52,889 nucleotides of DNA from Priapulus caudatus (lineage: Eukaryota; Priapulida; Priapulimorpha; Priapulimorphida; Priapulidae). Where the stretch lies: positions 19,557 through 72,445 of the forward strand of contig NW_014577535.1 in assembly GCF_000485595.1 (NCBI RefSeq), written 5' to 3'. A model generated the notes under the pieces. The model was not told the origin of the DNA and made no database searches. It saw only the letters and a program-made list of their open reading frames with translations. The position numbers were made by a program, and so were the translations under genes. Of the stretch, positions 1 through 11,134 are shown one piece after another (the stretch's first letter is position 1; every line of letters begins with the position of its first letter).

Positions 1-540
1 CCACATTCTCCGAAGAGATGTAGGGGATAAATGAAATCTACTGGGTAGGGTGGAGTCTTTGTTGTTGAAGTTAGACTGGCATGCCCCTGTCTCTGCGCTG
101 CTTTCTATGGTGAGTAAGCATCAGGTTTGTATCTGGTTATTAACTCTGTCTAAATTACTAAATTGAGGGTATGCGTTCAGGAGAACTAGGTCTGCGGGTT
201 CTGGGTCAAAATTCACTAGGTTAGGGTTCAAGGTGGTGGCATGACCTCGAGAAATGTCACTTGGACCTCAAGGGTCGGCCACAGGCAGCAGGGGGGGGTG
301 CGTGGGGACCGGACGCATGAGAAAGCAGGATGTCTGCCTGTTGAGTGTCGTGGGCTGTAGTAGGGCTTTGCAAGAGTAATCTGAATGATATATGAGTTCA
401 GAGGTGGAAGGGGCCCAGCCAATCATAGGTGATAGGTAGACTAAAAGCATACAGTATAGCATCAGTAGGTCCCGGTCTTAGAGTAGGCCTAGTGTTTGAG
501 GTTTGGGGTTCAGAGTTCAGGTTGTTGGGTCCGCAAGGAT
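1..540. other. Non-coding stretch, no gene recognised
   Basis: I see no conserved protein, RNA gene or clear repeat here. Short open frames exist on the minus strand but have no recognisable domain and look like chance openings. Confidence 0.4.
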
Positions 541-2940
541 ATGTGGGTCCCAGGTCCAAGTTTTGAAGGTTTTGCCTCTTCAAGTGGTCCAGCTCTCATT
601 TGTACAGAATGACACATATCGTCTGAAGACCTCCAAGATTGCTGTCATATATTTTCCAGTTAAATAGAAATCCCAAATGCCACACAAGAAACTTTTTTCG
701 TTAACCTGTTTGTAAAATATTTGTTTTTCTATTGTACGCAGACGAAGAAGCCAGATGCAACCAAATACAAGTAGTGTAGCTATGGTTAATGACAGTCCAG
801 TAGGAAAAGTAGTGCCCTGGAAGAACGGAACAAGAACAGAGAGCCCTTAAGAGAGCATCAAAAATCAATCCGCGTCGTCTCTGTCTAACATGCCTTCCAA
901 GAAACACAATTGGAGCTAGGAAAGGCACAGACCTGGTGGTATGATCTGCACTGACTCGCCGGCCGCGGTGAATATGAAACCAAACATCACCGCACAGGAT
1001 GCAGGAAGGCCGAATGCTGAGCAGCGAGTCAATAGGTTAGAAGACCAGCACGCCAGTTGGAGAGACGTTGCTCTGATTTTGGTCGCACTGATCGAACGGA
1101 AGATCAGATAGCCTATCTCCAGATAGACCCCAGCTAAAAACCAAAGGGTGAACAATATTCGAGGCTTCACATGCATGACGACTCCATTTCTCGAAAGAGG
1201 AGTCATTTGATTAGGTAGAGTACATCAATAAGATTCCTTCTATCTCGTAATGTAAAGTCTAGCATAGGCAGAGACTTCCACGATGAACATTACTAGCAAA
1301 CACGATCAACGTTTTCGGCTCAAGAGAATTACCACTAACAAGAGATGAGACAATCCCAGGTTGGTCGTTCGACCCAGAGAATCAGAACATTTGTTGTAAC
1401 TTATTTCCATGTTTTTCATGCACAGATATATTCCAGGTGGATGTACATATGATTACACAAAACTATCGAGTGACGACTCCTGAAAGAACAGACATACAGA
1501 ATCGAATAATATTTGTGTCAACGCACCATTCACCATATGGCTCCAAGCACTTATAGGTAAATGCACAAGACCATCTTGCATCAGACTCAGGGTAGGAAGT
1601 ACAATTTCGTTCAATGTGGATTCTACTGCCGCCTGTCTGACTTTGTCTTTGTACAAAAAAGGAGGCAGGAGATACACACCCTGGAGTGGGATAAAGCGGC
1701 TACAACTGGTTCGACGATTATTCTCGATTCTTGCACTATGAAAACAAAATATACTGTGGTCCATGCCTGATATTACGACAATTAACAAGGTTACTGACAA
1801 GTTCACGTACAGCTGGAGCTTTGATGAAGTCGGAAAAATAGCTAATAAGGAATCTAAGAGAAGCGACAGTAGTTTACCATCTCACATCGGATCACAAGTA
1901 AGAACACATATATATTTGCACTGCAATAAAGCAGTTTCCTCTTCTAGAAATTCAAAAATCACAGGAGCTAATCCATCCAACTGATCATCACACACTATAT
2001 AACACAAGACACATAGAGCAGCGCCTATGCAGCCAGATGAATGTCAAACGATCACAATAAGAGAAATATAGGGCTCTTCATTACAGTTGTCTGTGATGTC
2101 ATATTACCTGCGCAGCTGGGATAAGTAATCCATGGAGGAATATGCATTGGCGGCTGTAGGGCATATCTCGCTTGCATGGCACTTAAAAGTGTCGAGATGG
2201 GGAAGAAAAGCCATATAAACGTGGAAGGTAGAGAATGACGGGATGAAGGAGTGGATGAATTTTAATTCCATCAGGATCTCGAGTTTTGCGTATAATGGAA
2301 GTAGTCATCTTGGATGAGTACTTACAACATGAACGCCAGCACCTTGCAGCACATGATGGCGCAATTGCCCAATATCTGTCACCAAAGAGGGTAACGAGAA
2401 TCAGCTGATTTTCACAATAGGAGATGAGAGTTCCCAGAGATTAAGATTAAAGCCAGTAACCATAAAGCAGAGATTTATCTTAAGCGAGTCAATAGACGAA
2501 TCAGGACAGGATGGCTGCAAATGTACAAGCAGAGCAAGTATTGTCCGCTTCTCCGTACAGATTAATGTCTGACGAGCATTGAAGATGGGAAACACGGTGT
2601 CCTGGAAGACCATCCTTGTCCGTTTGTAGAGGTTAATCGACTGGATATGGCACGCTGAGAAACTCACTGACAAAAATTATATTAAATGGGCAGAATCAGT
2701 TTGTGTAAACAATGGGGGTCTACTGAATCTTAAGGTCAATGCGGAGCGGGTAAATGATTTGATGGCTGCTATGAATATATAAGTGTCACTCAGCTCGGAG
2801 CAAAACTGGAGTGGCCAAGGAAAACGTAAATATACAAAACCGCTTTGCTCTAGAGGCTTTACACGATAATATTTAGCCAAAATAAAATACATCGACGCAC
2901 CACTGTTCAAAATCACACAGACTGAACCTTGTTGTTTGTA
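541..2940 (-). pseudogene. Decayed minus-strand coding sequence, unidentified
   Basis: One minus-strand frame runs from about 2940 down to 541 with only about 14 stops in 800 codons, without needing any frame change. Roughly 50 would be expected at this base composition. The longest stop-free stretch is 1453-1881. The translation looks protein-like: helix-rich Leu/Val segments, a Cys-containing middle part, and a final hydrophobic helix at about 735-795 followed by basic residues (RLRTIEKQ), which resembles a membrane anchor with a cytosolic tail. Splice-like signals exist (for example pyrimidine-rich AG acceptors near 1480 and 820 and a GTAAGT near 2323), so an intron-containing gene is an alternative to a pseudogene. 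I do not recognise the family. The plus-strand hAT relic begins at its upstream edge. Confidence 0.33.
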
Positions 2941-4222
2941 TCGCGTACATGTAAAAAATCGTTCCCAGTATCAGAAACTTTCATGGATACTTTCCAACAG
3001 ATTAGCTTGTTTCTCAATGCAAGCTCCAAGCGGAAAGCAATCATGAAAAGGGTATTCAAAGATGAAGACACAGTTAATCATCTCCTATCTGACCTTGAAG
3101 AAGGGGATGTTGGTCGGTTGTTTCAAGCAAGTGAAGCTAAACTGTTTTTACCAACACTGTGCACTACAAGATGGTTATCACGAGTGGATTCAATCTCTGT
3201 CCTCCTGAGTCACTACAAGGCTGTGTATGACAGCCTGTTGGAAATTAACAATGTCTCTACAGGTCAAGCAGCTCGTGATGCAGAGTCTTGTGACAGGGTC
3301 GAGGCTGAATACCAGTCAGTTTCAGGGTTTTGTTGTAGGCTGGCAGTTGATTCCCCCCCCCCCCCTGCCTATGTATTAGCCTTCATCCAGACCATTAATC
3401 AGGTAGTCTACAGGGTAAAACAGTGTGAATCTTGCTGTGAAAAGCAAATGCTGATGCCAAGATAATTTTGTGATAAACTCAGAGAAAAAGTTAGGTCTGA
3501 TGAAGGCAGCATACAAGCCAACTGTAGGTGGCAAATGTCCTTATCAGTGGCAGCCCACTGGAAGACATTGAAGACGTCTGCCACCAAGGACTAGGCCACA
3601 GCGGCAGGACCTCAAATGGCAAATCGAGCCAATGCCCAGCAGGCTGACAGCCCAGAAGTTTATTACAGGAATCATTTCTTTCAACCTATGTTGGAATGTG
3701 AATTAGCCTCGACGTTGAATGAATAGGGTTCCCCTTCTGTACCAGAAGATCGTTTTATTGGATCTCCTTCCTTATTCCTAGCTAAGAGTCAAGGAAGTGG
3801 GAAGAAGAGGAAAGCGAAACAAAAATTCATGTCACAGTATGGGCAGCGATATGCCTATCCACAAGATTTCCAATCAAGGAGCTTCTTTTCGCTGGCAAGT
3901 CAAGAATGATGGGTGAAACTACTTTTCAAGGGAACTCTCTGATGCTCTAGAAAAAAGTGTGACACAGTTACTTTCCCAAATATATCCATCCCAGCCTGAA
4001 TATTACTGACCCTGCCATTTGCTCTTGTTCATGTGACAAGAATCCTTCAGGCGCTCAATTGAGAAGGCCTTAAAACCATGGGCCCGAACTGTTATGACTG
4101 AGCCACGTCTTAATGGATTAGCCATGATGAACATCCATCGCCATAATCCACCAAACATCAAAAATGTGCTTAGACGGTGGAACAACTCAGGCAAACACAG
4201 AATTGATCTGGGATTTATGTGA
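2929..4222 (+). pseudogene. hAT-superfamily transposase relic (DUF4371/ZMYM1-like)
   Basis: A 178-codon open block (2929-3465) shows the central hAT/DUF4371 signature: FMDTFQQISLFLNASSKRK, then LCTTRWLSRVDSISVLLSHY. After a stop the same family continues. Residues around 3610-3725 read as a P..ANRAN......PEVYYRNHFFQPML block, typical of this transposase type. The end at about 4046-4222 reads ESFRRSIEKALKPWARTVMTEPRLNGLAMMNIHR, which is the C-terminal dimerisation (hATC) motif. Stops at 3463-3465, within 3580-3760 and near 4040, plus frame changes, show the element is dead. The N-terminal zinc-finger region was not found. I could not locate terminal inverted repeats or a target duplication, so these limits are those of the coding relic and not of the element. 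Confidence 0.8.
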
Positions 4223-5860
4223 ACTCATTATATGTTGTAACATCTAGATTATCTAGATAAGGGGAATGCTATTCCCTGACATGACACTACATTTGTGTAT
4301 ATTGTCCGAGTGAATGGTATGGAAAAAATGATTGCTATTATTCAAATAACCAAATATATAATAATCTACAACCATAATATATATTGTAAGATATTAGCTA
4401 TTTTTCCTTGGAATGAAAACATAACTACAGGTAGTTATCTGATATATCAAAATAATTATATCAAATGATTTAGAGTACTATCTTATTACTATCTGTATTG
4501 AGCTGGTTGTGAGGTCCTTAATGTTGGTACACAGTTTGTTTTCACAGTTTTGTAATGTGCAAATATTAACAGTTAATGTTAAACATGGTATAATTCTAAT
4601 TTGTGTTTGTTAACCATTATGGTATAATATCATATTCCATTTGTGTTTGGCAATTCCAGCTTGTATTATTTATTTTTGTATTATTGATGCCAATATCCTA
4701 TCGTTTAAGTTTATGTTAACCCACGTCCCATTAATTTGTTGCTACGTTTCTGTATTGCAGTTATAATCCAATTCTAGTTCCTAAAGCCAATTTTGTTTTG
4801 CTTTGTTTATTATATTGAATAATTATAATATTAGCATATGTCTTATGTTTTTTATTCATTTTACTTTCATTCAACCACAAGATTCATTTTACATTTTGGT
4901 GTTTTGTGTAATTATTATTCTTTTGGTGCCAAACTTGCCAACCACATAGATTTAAGTACAAATTTTAGTTATCCCTTGAATAATTATACTGGTTTGTTGC
5001 CTTTCAAACAGTAAATGTAAGACAATTTCTAGTTTGGTTGTCTGATCAAAAAAGTTTCCGACCCTCATTTTTGAAAAGCTTGATGATATTTTTGTCCATA
5101 TTTAACCCAGGTATTCGATTAACTTAAGGAAGTGTCCTAGAAAATCATTCATCTTTTATAGTTATGATGCAATATATGACATATAATTTATACTCTTATT
5201 TGTGTGGGTTGCCAGTTATAACGATCAGTTACGCAGCCAGTTTGTTTATTTAAGTTGATATTTGATTTTTATTTCAATGTTCTCTGCTATATACGTTTGA
5301 GAGAACATGATTAATAATTTTATTCGGTTTAATTTTATATTTCAAAAATAATAATTTGTTTGGTAATCTTTCAAATTGCTGCATGGTGTTGTGTTCTGCA
5401 ATATATATTTAATATGAACGAAAAAGGGTCCAAAAATATGTGTTTGCCTTCGGGTCCAAAAAAATGTTTTTGCCTCAGGTAATTTGTTTTGTCCTAGCGT
5501 ACGGCCCTGCTTATGCAGACCCATTTTGTCATGGTCCGCCGGCAATAACCATTGGCCGTTTCGATGGCGTGGATTGGAGCGCCCCACAGACCTCGCATAC
5601 CACAGCCTTAACAAAGTTATGTTCCTTGAATGTTATGCGAATGTTTCCTTTTAGGTTAGTAGAAAATTATTCAGTAACGTTCTAATAACGTGTTTTTAGG
5701 TAAAGTTTTCCTTGATCATTTCTTGAGAACGTTTTTAACAACATTTTCAACATAAACATTGATCAAACCTGTCCGAAAAATTTAACAATTATTAACTGCA
5801 GCAATCGACTACGTATGCGCTGCAGTGTTATTCTTAATGTCCCCCAGTACGGCAGTACCA
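4223..5860. other. AT-rich intergenic DNA
   Basis: This is about 1.6 kb of strongly AT-rich sequence that may include the 3' flank of the hAT relic. A more GC-rich island at about 5500-5600 is open on both strands but shows no recognisable domain. No gene is called. Confidence 0.4.
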
Positions 5861-5896
5861 TCACATCACACACACACATCACACACACACACACAA
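5861..5896. repeat. (CA)n microsatellite
   Basis: An interrupted CA dinucleotide tract visible directly in the sequence. Confidence 0.85.
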
Positions 5897-7640
5897 CAAA
5901 AAGTACATAACAGTATAAACTATCCCTATCACTAAACTTTAACACAAACTCATAAAGCGACTCGAGTCGTATATGATAGCGTCTAAACACAGATAAATAC
6001 TAATCTTATGGTGTATATAACCTTTGGCTTTTCATAACAAACTGACCTGAACTGTTTCTGAACTGACAAAATCAATCCCAAACAACTAGTGTAGGCTAGC
6101 TAATTAATAATTAAATAATAATTAATTAAATTAATTAATTACTAGGCTGGAGATTAATTAATAGCTAGGTGCGACATTATTTTGTGGGAAAGCGATGCAT
6201 CGCGCAAATGACTACCGGTACCCGTACCTAGGAGACATTTAAGATACGGCTACCGTCCCCGTACGCCACTGCGCAACAAAAATATCATTTGATACCTTGT
6301 GGCTTAATTAGTTGCAACATCACAAAAAACGGCCACTTAACGGAGTTTCGAACCCATCCGAGGACGGTTAAACGTTTCCCGAACATTCCAAGAACATAAC
6401 TTCTCTTTCACGCAAGTAAAAAACAATGAATGGCCTAAACGATAATGGCAGAGGTGGCTTTTAGAATATTTTTTGGTTACTGTAACCAAACTTAGAACCT
6501 CCAGCGGAATGTTACGAAATGTTCCGTGTTTGCTGGGAAGTAACCTATCTTCGGAATACCACCGAGTATGCGGAATTAACTGCGACATATGTGGTATTCG
6601 TGATATTCCAAAATAGAAAATGCAAAACACGAATTGGCGAAACGGGCACTATGTGCCGCGCGCGTGTGAAGTAGAGTGTGTGGAAGTAGAGAACCTTAAC
6701 GCGTGATGAATTAACGCGTATGAAATGTAAGAGGCGACGCGGTAGCGTGAAGTAGAGGCCCTACGGGGCAAAAGCTCCACTGTTGCTACTGACCATCGCC
6801 GGTTCCAACATGCAATAGTCCTTGATGCTATATTAGTGCAGGAACAATTTGTATAAAACGTATTTGCGTGCGTGTGCTCGCGTGCCGGCGCGATTTGGCG
6901 ATTCCCAAAACCGTAAATAGCTTATCGGAAGATAAAATTGAGCAATCGCGATGGCTAGAAATGTTTAGACACGCCCACTATCGCACGCACAGATGCTATG
7001 TTTGCCTCATCGCGGCGCATCCGCTGCCATCGATATTGTCACAGGGAGTTAGTAATATTAAGTTATTTGCTACTTAACTTATTATATATATCCTTAATAC
7101 TGGCTAACTTATAATAGCGCTATTTAAATTTTTTATGAAATAATTAAGGGCATTTAAACGGTCTTAGGGTTACGGATTCGGCGTTAGGAGTTATGATTAA
7201 ATGTTTAGGGTCTTTACGAAGGGAAATATCTCACTAATCTCGTGAGTACACCAAATTATCATAATTATGAGCTAAAAGTAGACTAAATATATATTCTGTC
7301 CACATGAAGAGTACATACGCCACTTAAGAGGAAACCCACCAGATATTAATACTCAATTCGTGAATGTCGTTTGACGCTAGGTCGCGTTCGAACGCATAGT
7401 GTTGGTGGGTTCTTTATTTTCCTCTGCGTTATGTATTTCTTTGTATTTTATTTGTGTTCTGCATTTATTTGTTCTGTAACTTTTGTTTATGTTCTGAATT
7501 AAATATATTTCTTTATAATATTTAGCGTTATAATTTTAATATATTCAGCTCTGTTGACTAATAATGCGTGTCCTTAAACAATTGTTCTAGCGCAATCACG
7601 TGCTCCAAATTTTTGCTTCCAAAGCTATAAACGGTTGGAA
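5897..7640. other. Intergenic DNA, no gene recognised
   Basis: Contains an ATTAATTA-rich low-complexity patch at about 6100-6165 and otherwise mixed sequence. Open frames here are short, lack domains and overlap on both strands. Nothing is supported as a gene. Confidence 0.4.
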
Positions 7641-7654
7641 TCGCAAAATTCGCT

Positions 7655-7742
7655 GCCCGCCGCGTGCGTGCGTGCCCGTCCGTGTGCGTGCGCGTATGCG
7701 CACCTGTGATTATGCGCGCGTGTGTGTGTTTGTGTGTGTGGG
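7655..7742. repeat. GTGC/GT-rich simple repeat
   Basis: Alternating GTGC and GT tract, purine-pyrimidine alternating, adjacent to the CACGA-rich segment downstream. Confidence 0.7.
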
Positions 7743-7745
7743 TAA

Positions 7746-8410
7746 AGCCCGGGTCACAACAGATCGTATGAAATTTTGATCGTGGGTAGACGCCATATTC
7801 ATATTTGTTCGTGGCGCCAGATCTTGAACAATGCCCGAAATGGTATTTCGAGTGTCACAATGGCTACTTACATCATTAAATTGGTTTGCGCCCATGGGGA
7901 CGCGACAGAAAAAAAAGAATTGATGTTCGTGGTTATGTCGTTGTGTGTTCGCCAGTCAGTCGTTGCGCACCAGTCCGTTGAGTGTTGGCAATTGTCGGGG
8001 GGCTGTTGTGTTTCACAATGAACAGGTCGTGGCTTCACTCGTGGGATGCGCGATGCTACAGTCCGTGCGACTGTCCGCACAACAGTCGTGGGTCACTCGT
8101 GGGAACGCTCGCTGCGTCCCGTCTCCCGACTAATATAACGACGTATTATCCACGACAAGTTGCAAAGACTAATAGTAGGACAGACCTCACGACAACCAGA
8201 AAGACATACTGTAGATACCACAAAAATCGTGGGAAAAAAAAAGTGCCATGTTTTAATTTTGCCTCACGACGGCCAAGTCGATGCCACGATGCTCAAAATT
8301 TTCGTAGGACTTTGTCTGCGGCGAAACCCCCGATGGACGCCACGATTTGCTCCAAATTTTCCTGTCGTGTCGTGGCACAAAGATGCCCCGTCGTGGGCTA
8401 GTTGTGCACG
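7746..8410. repeat. Possible TIR element dense in CACGA/TCGTG motifs
   Basis: The segment opens with AGCCCGGGTCACAAC and closes with CGTCGTGGGCTAG, giving loosely inverted ends of the GCCC..TC kind seen in many animal miniature elements. TCGTGG or CCACGA occurs repeatedly on both strands inside it. No transposase is encoded. The ends and family are uncertain and no clear target duplication was seen. Confidence 0.35.
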
Positions 8411-8458
8411 AGGCTTTACGCGTGCGTGCGTGCGTGCGCCGTGCGTGTATACTGTCTC

Positions 8459-8560
8459 CCCTCTCTCTCTCTCTCTCTCTCCTCGTCTCTCTTCTCTCTC
8501 TCTCTCTCTCTCCTCTCTCTCTCGTCTTCTCTCTCCTGCTCTTCATCTCTCACTCTCCTG

Positions 8561-8626
<66 letters not shown>

Positions 8627-8652
8627 TCTCGTCTTCTCTTCTCTCTCTCTCT
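8459..8652. repeat. (CT)n polypyrimidine microsatellite
   Basis: About 190 bases of nearly pure CT dinucleotides with CTT/CCT interruptions on the + strand. Open frames across it (Ser/Leu-rich on +, Arg/Glu-rich on -) are artefacts of the repeat. Confidence 0.95.
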
Positions 8653-8659
8653 TTCAAAG

Positions 8660-10085
8660 GACGAGTTATGGAATGATCTACTCTGGATTCACCAACTGCT
8701 CTTTAAAATCAAGCGAGAAATACAAATATAAACATATCCTATCTGTCAAAATTATTCTTGTTCCATAACTATTCAATTATTACTTAGCATATTACCTCAA
8801 ACGCCAAATCACACTTTGTAAACCATATAATTGTAAACCCATATATTCGTAACCCATACCCCGTATAATTGTATACCATAACCGTATATTGTTAGGATTC
8901 GCATTCCGTGGCCCTACGTTTGCGGTATAGCTACCTCAAATTCCATACTGTAAATATTAACTATATTATATGATGTATTATTTATTTTGTATATGATTTA
9001 TATGTAATCAAAACTGTTTATTTCTAATTTCTATAAACGTTCCGAAAATTAAGAATCTGTTATTTCTGTGGAATGAAGAAGGAACGACCAACCAAAAACG
9101 AGGGAATTAGAGCTTACCTAACTGACTACCATGTGATGTAGCCCCTTGATGAGCAGAATGTTAATCGCTCTCTCTCTTTTTTTTGTTTTGATCAGTACCA
9201 AATCCGAGGTAATATATGATCCCTGTATAGTTTTTTTTTTATGCCAGTTCTGTAATAACTGTATATTACTATACCAATATGTGAATTATTCTTAATCTCG
9301 AACTTAAATTATCAAATCAAATATCTTCTCGGTAAACAAAATTATTTATTGAGCCTATATTGAAACTAATAAACTGATTACTGTTCCTGGTGTGTATCAC
9401 ATATATCTGCACCATTACTTGACTTACCTTGTGGATGTAAACACCTTGCTGAGCAACATTGTTATCGTTTCTCTCTTTTTTGTTTGACCAGTAATCAATC
9501 CGGGTTTATATTACTGATATAATTATTTATTTTTTGTATTACATTTAAACCATGGACTCATAATTAACTAACACAATAATGCTCCTGATTACCTTAATCG
9601 ACTATTCCGTGATTAATAAGGTAATAACCAGCTTTCTGCGAGAATGTACTTATCTAAATTTATTATTACGGCTCGTATAAATGTTTCTTTGGTGGGAAGT
9701 GGGGAGGTGGAGTGAGATATTAATTTTTTTATGCCTGTTCCTGTATATACTGTAACCCCAAGATGTTGAAGTTATCCTAGTCCAACTTAAGTTATCAAAT
9801 TCATATATATTCTTCTGTAACGAAATTATTTATGGTAAAAGCCTAAACGATCGCTGTAAAACTGATTACTGTTCTAGTTTTGTATCACTGTATATACTGC
9901 AACCATTACTAACTTGTATTTGCAAAATTTATCTCACTTTTTCCTAATTTGCTATACCACGAATATCTAGTGCTCACACCTATTAATATTTAAATGGGGT
10001 CTACCCTTGGTACAGTATAAAGGGATAGGCTGACTCCGGATGACCCTATGGTCCTTTCGCTACCGCCTTCACCCTCACATTAAAT
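8660..10085. repeat. AT-rich tract with diverged direct repeats
   Basis: At 8815-8890 there is a degenerate short tandem repeat of the form GTAAACCCATATA. A segment at about 9110-9400 is partly repeated at about 9400-9560 and again at about 9720-9920. The shared pieces are TCTCTCTTTTTTGTTTGA/TGACCAGTA, AAATTATCAAAT..ATATCTTCT, and AAACTGATTACTGTTC..GTATCAC. Divergence is high, so this is an old repeat. No gene is seen. Confidence 0.5.
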
Positions 10086-10153
10086 GTTTTCTGTATCATT
10101 GATCCTTGCTAATTGGGTGATAAATAAATTTTTGAATTGAATTGAAAATTGAA
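10000..10153 (+). mobile_element. Possible 3' tail of a non-LTR retroelement
   Basis: The stretch ends in a TGATAAATAAATTTTTGAATTGAATTGAA-like tail immediately before a microsatellite. Such tails are common at 3' ends of truncated LINE or SINE copies in invertebrates. No reverse transcriptase sequence is present. This rests on the tail pattern alone. Confidence 0.25.
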
Positions 10154-10320
10154 TCTCTCTCTCTCTCTCTCTGCCTCTCTCCAACTCTCGTCTCTCTCTC
10201 GGCTTTCTCTCTTTTCTCTCTCTTCTCTCTCATCCTCTCCTCCTCTCCTCTCTCTCTCTGCTCTCTCTCTCTCTCTCTCCTCTCTCTCCATCTCTCTCTC
10301 TCTCTTTCTCCTCTTTCTCT
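10154..10320. repeat. (CT)n microsatellite
   Basis: Polypyrimidine CT tract with CTC/CTT interruptions, abutting the GT tract downstream. Confidence 0.95.
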
Positions 10321-10339
10321 GTGCGTCGGTGCGTCGGTG

Positions 10340-10472
<133 letters not shown>

Positions 10473-10499
10473 TTTATTTCAATTGACACAACATTTTGC

Positions 10500-11104
10500 C
10501 ACTGAATGTAAAAATAATTAGGGCTTTCAGACAGAAAATTGTATATATCCTGTATAGCGTCATAGTTTTTGGCAACTGTTACAGCCTCATCCCCATGGTT
10601 TAGTTTGCCTTTACGCGCGCTCGTTTACATAGATGTCTGATTACATGATATAGCCACGAGATATGCCCATACAATTATTGATATCAAATGAAAGCATATG
10701 ACGATGGCTTAATTGTGATATGGCTTGTGACGATTATCCTTATGTATGCGCGAGCGTGTCTTTATGGCGTCATAACGTGCACATTAATTGTTAGTTATTC
10801 GACATGGAAATAAGTAAAATTGCGACATTACTTTTTTGTTATTTGGAAAACGTATGTGTATGTATAAATAATAACGAAAATGTATAAATAACTACGAAAA
10901 TGTATATATAATGGTTGCCAAAAATCAACACAGTGGTTCTAGGTTCCTCTGTGGATTTTGGTTTCATATTTCTATCGCGCGAGGGAGCCACTACACCCAT
11001 GACATTAGCGCCATTTTCTACGTTTTTGCGAATTGTCATCGCCGACATTCTTGTTGGGTTGTTTCCTAAAAGTAGGATAGCTAAACCAACAATTTGTTTT
11101 AATC
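10500..11104 (+). promoter_or_regulatory. Probable promoter and 5' leader of the SCAF gene
   Basis: This is inferred from position between the microsatellite block and the first coding exon. No TATA box is obvious near the start. A GCGCCATTTTC at 11008-11018 matches the YY1-type initiator element (reverse complement AAAATGGCG), often found at TATA-less housekeeping promoters, and sits 87-97 bases before the ATG. The transcription start itself cannot be read from the sequence. Confidence 0.4.
11008..11018 (-). promoter_or_regulatory. YY1-like initiator motif
   Basis: GCGCCATTTTC reads as GAAAATGGCGC on the minus strand, close to the AANATGGCG core of YY1 sites. Motif match only. Confidence 0.3.
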
Positions 11105-11134
11105 ATGGAAGCTGTAACAGCCTTCGGCAATGAG
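11105..11134 (+). CDS. SCAF4/SCAF8: SCAF exon 1 (start codon, 10 codons)
   Basis: ATG at 11105 in the context AATCATGG, encoding MEAVTAFGNE, followed by a GTAGTG donor in phase 0. Vertebrate SCAF4/8 begin with a very similar MEAVK.FN.E peptide that ends at the same place relative to the next conserved block. Joined to exon 2 it gives a continuous CTD-interacting domain. The exon is too short to be found by length alone. The call rests on this match, the donor and the phase. Confidence 0.82.

Noticed and set aside
5440-5685. 81-codon open frame with a signal-peptide-like start
   Set aside because: It has a hydrophobic N-terminus but no conserved domain, is open on the other strand too, and has no splice or promoter context.
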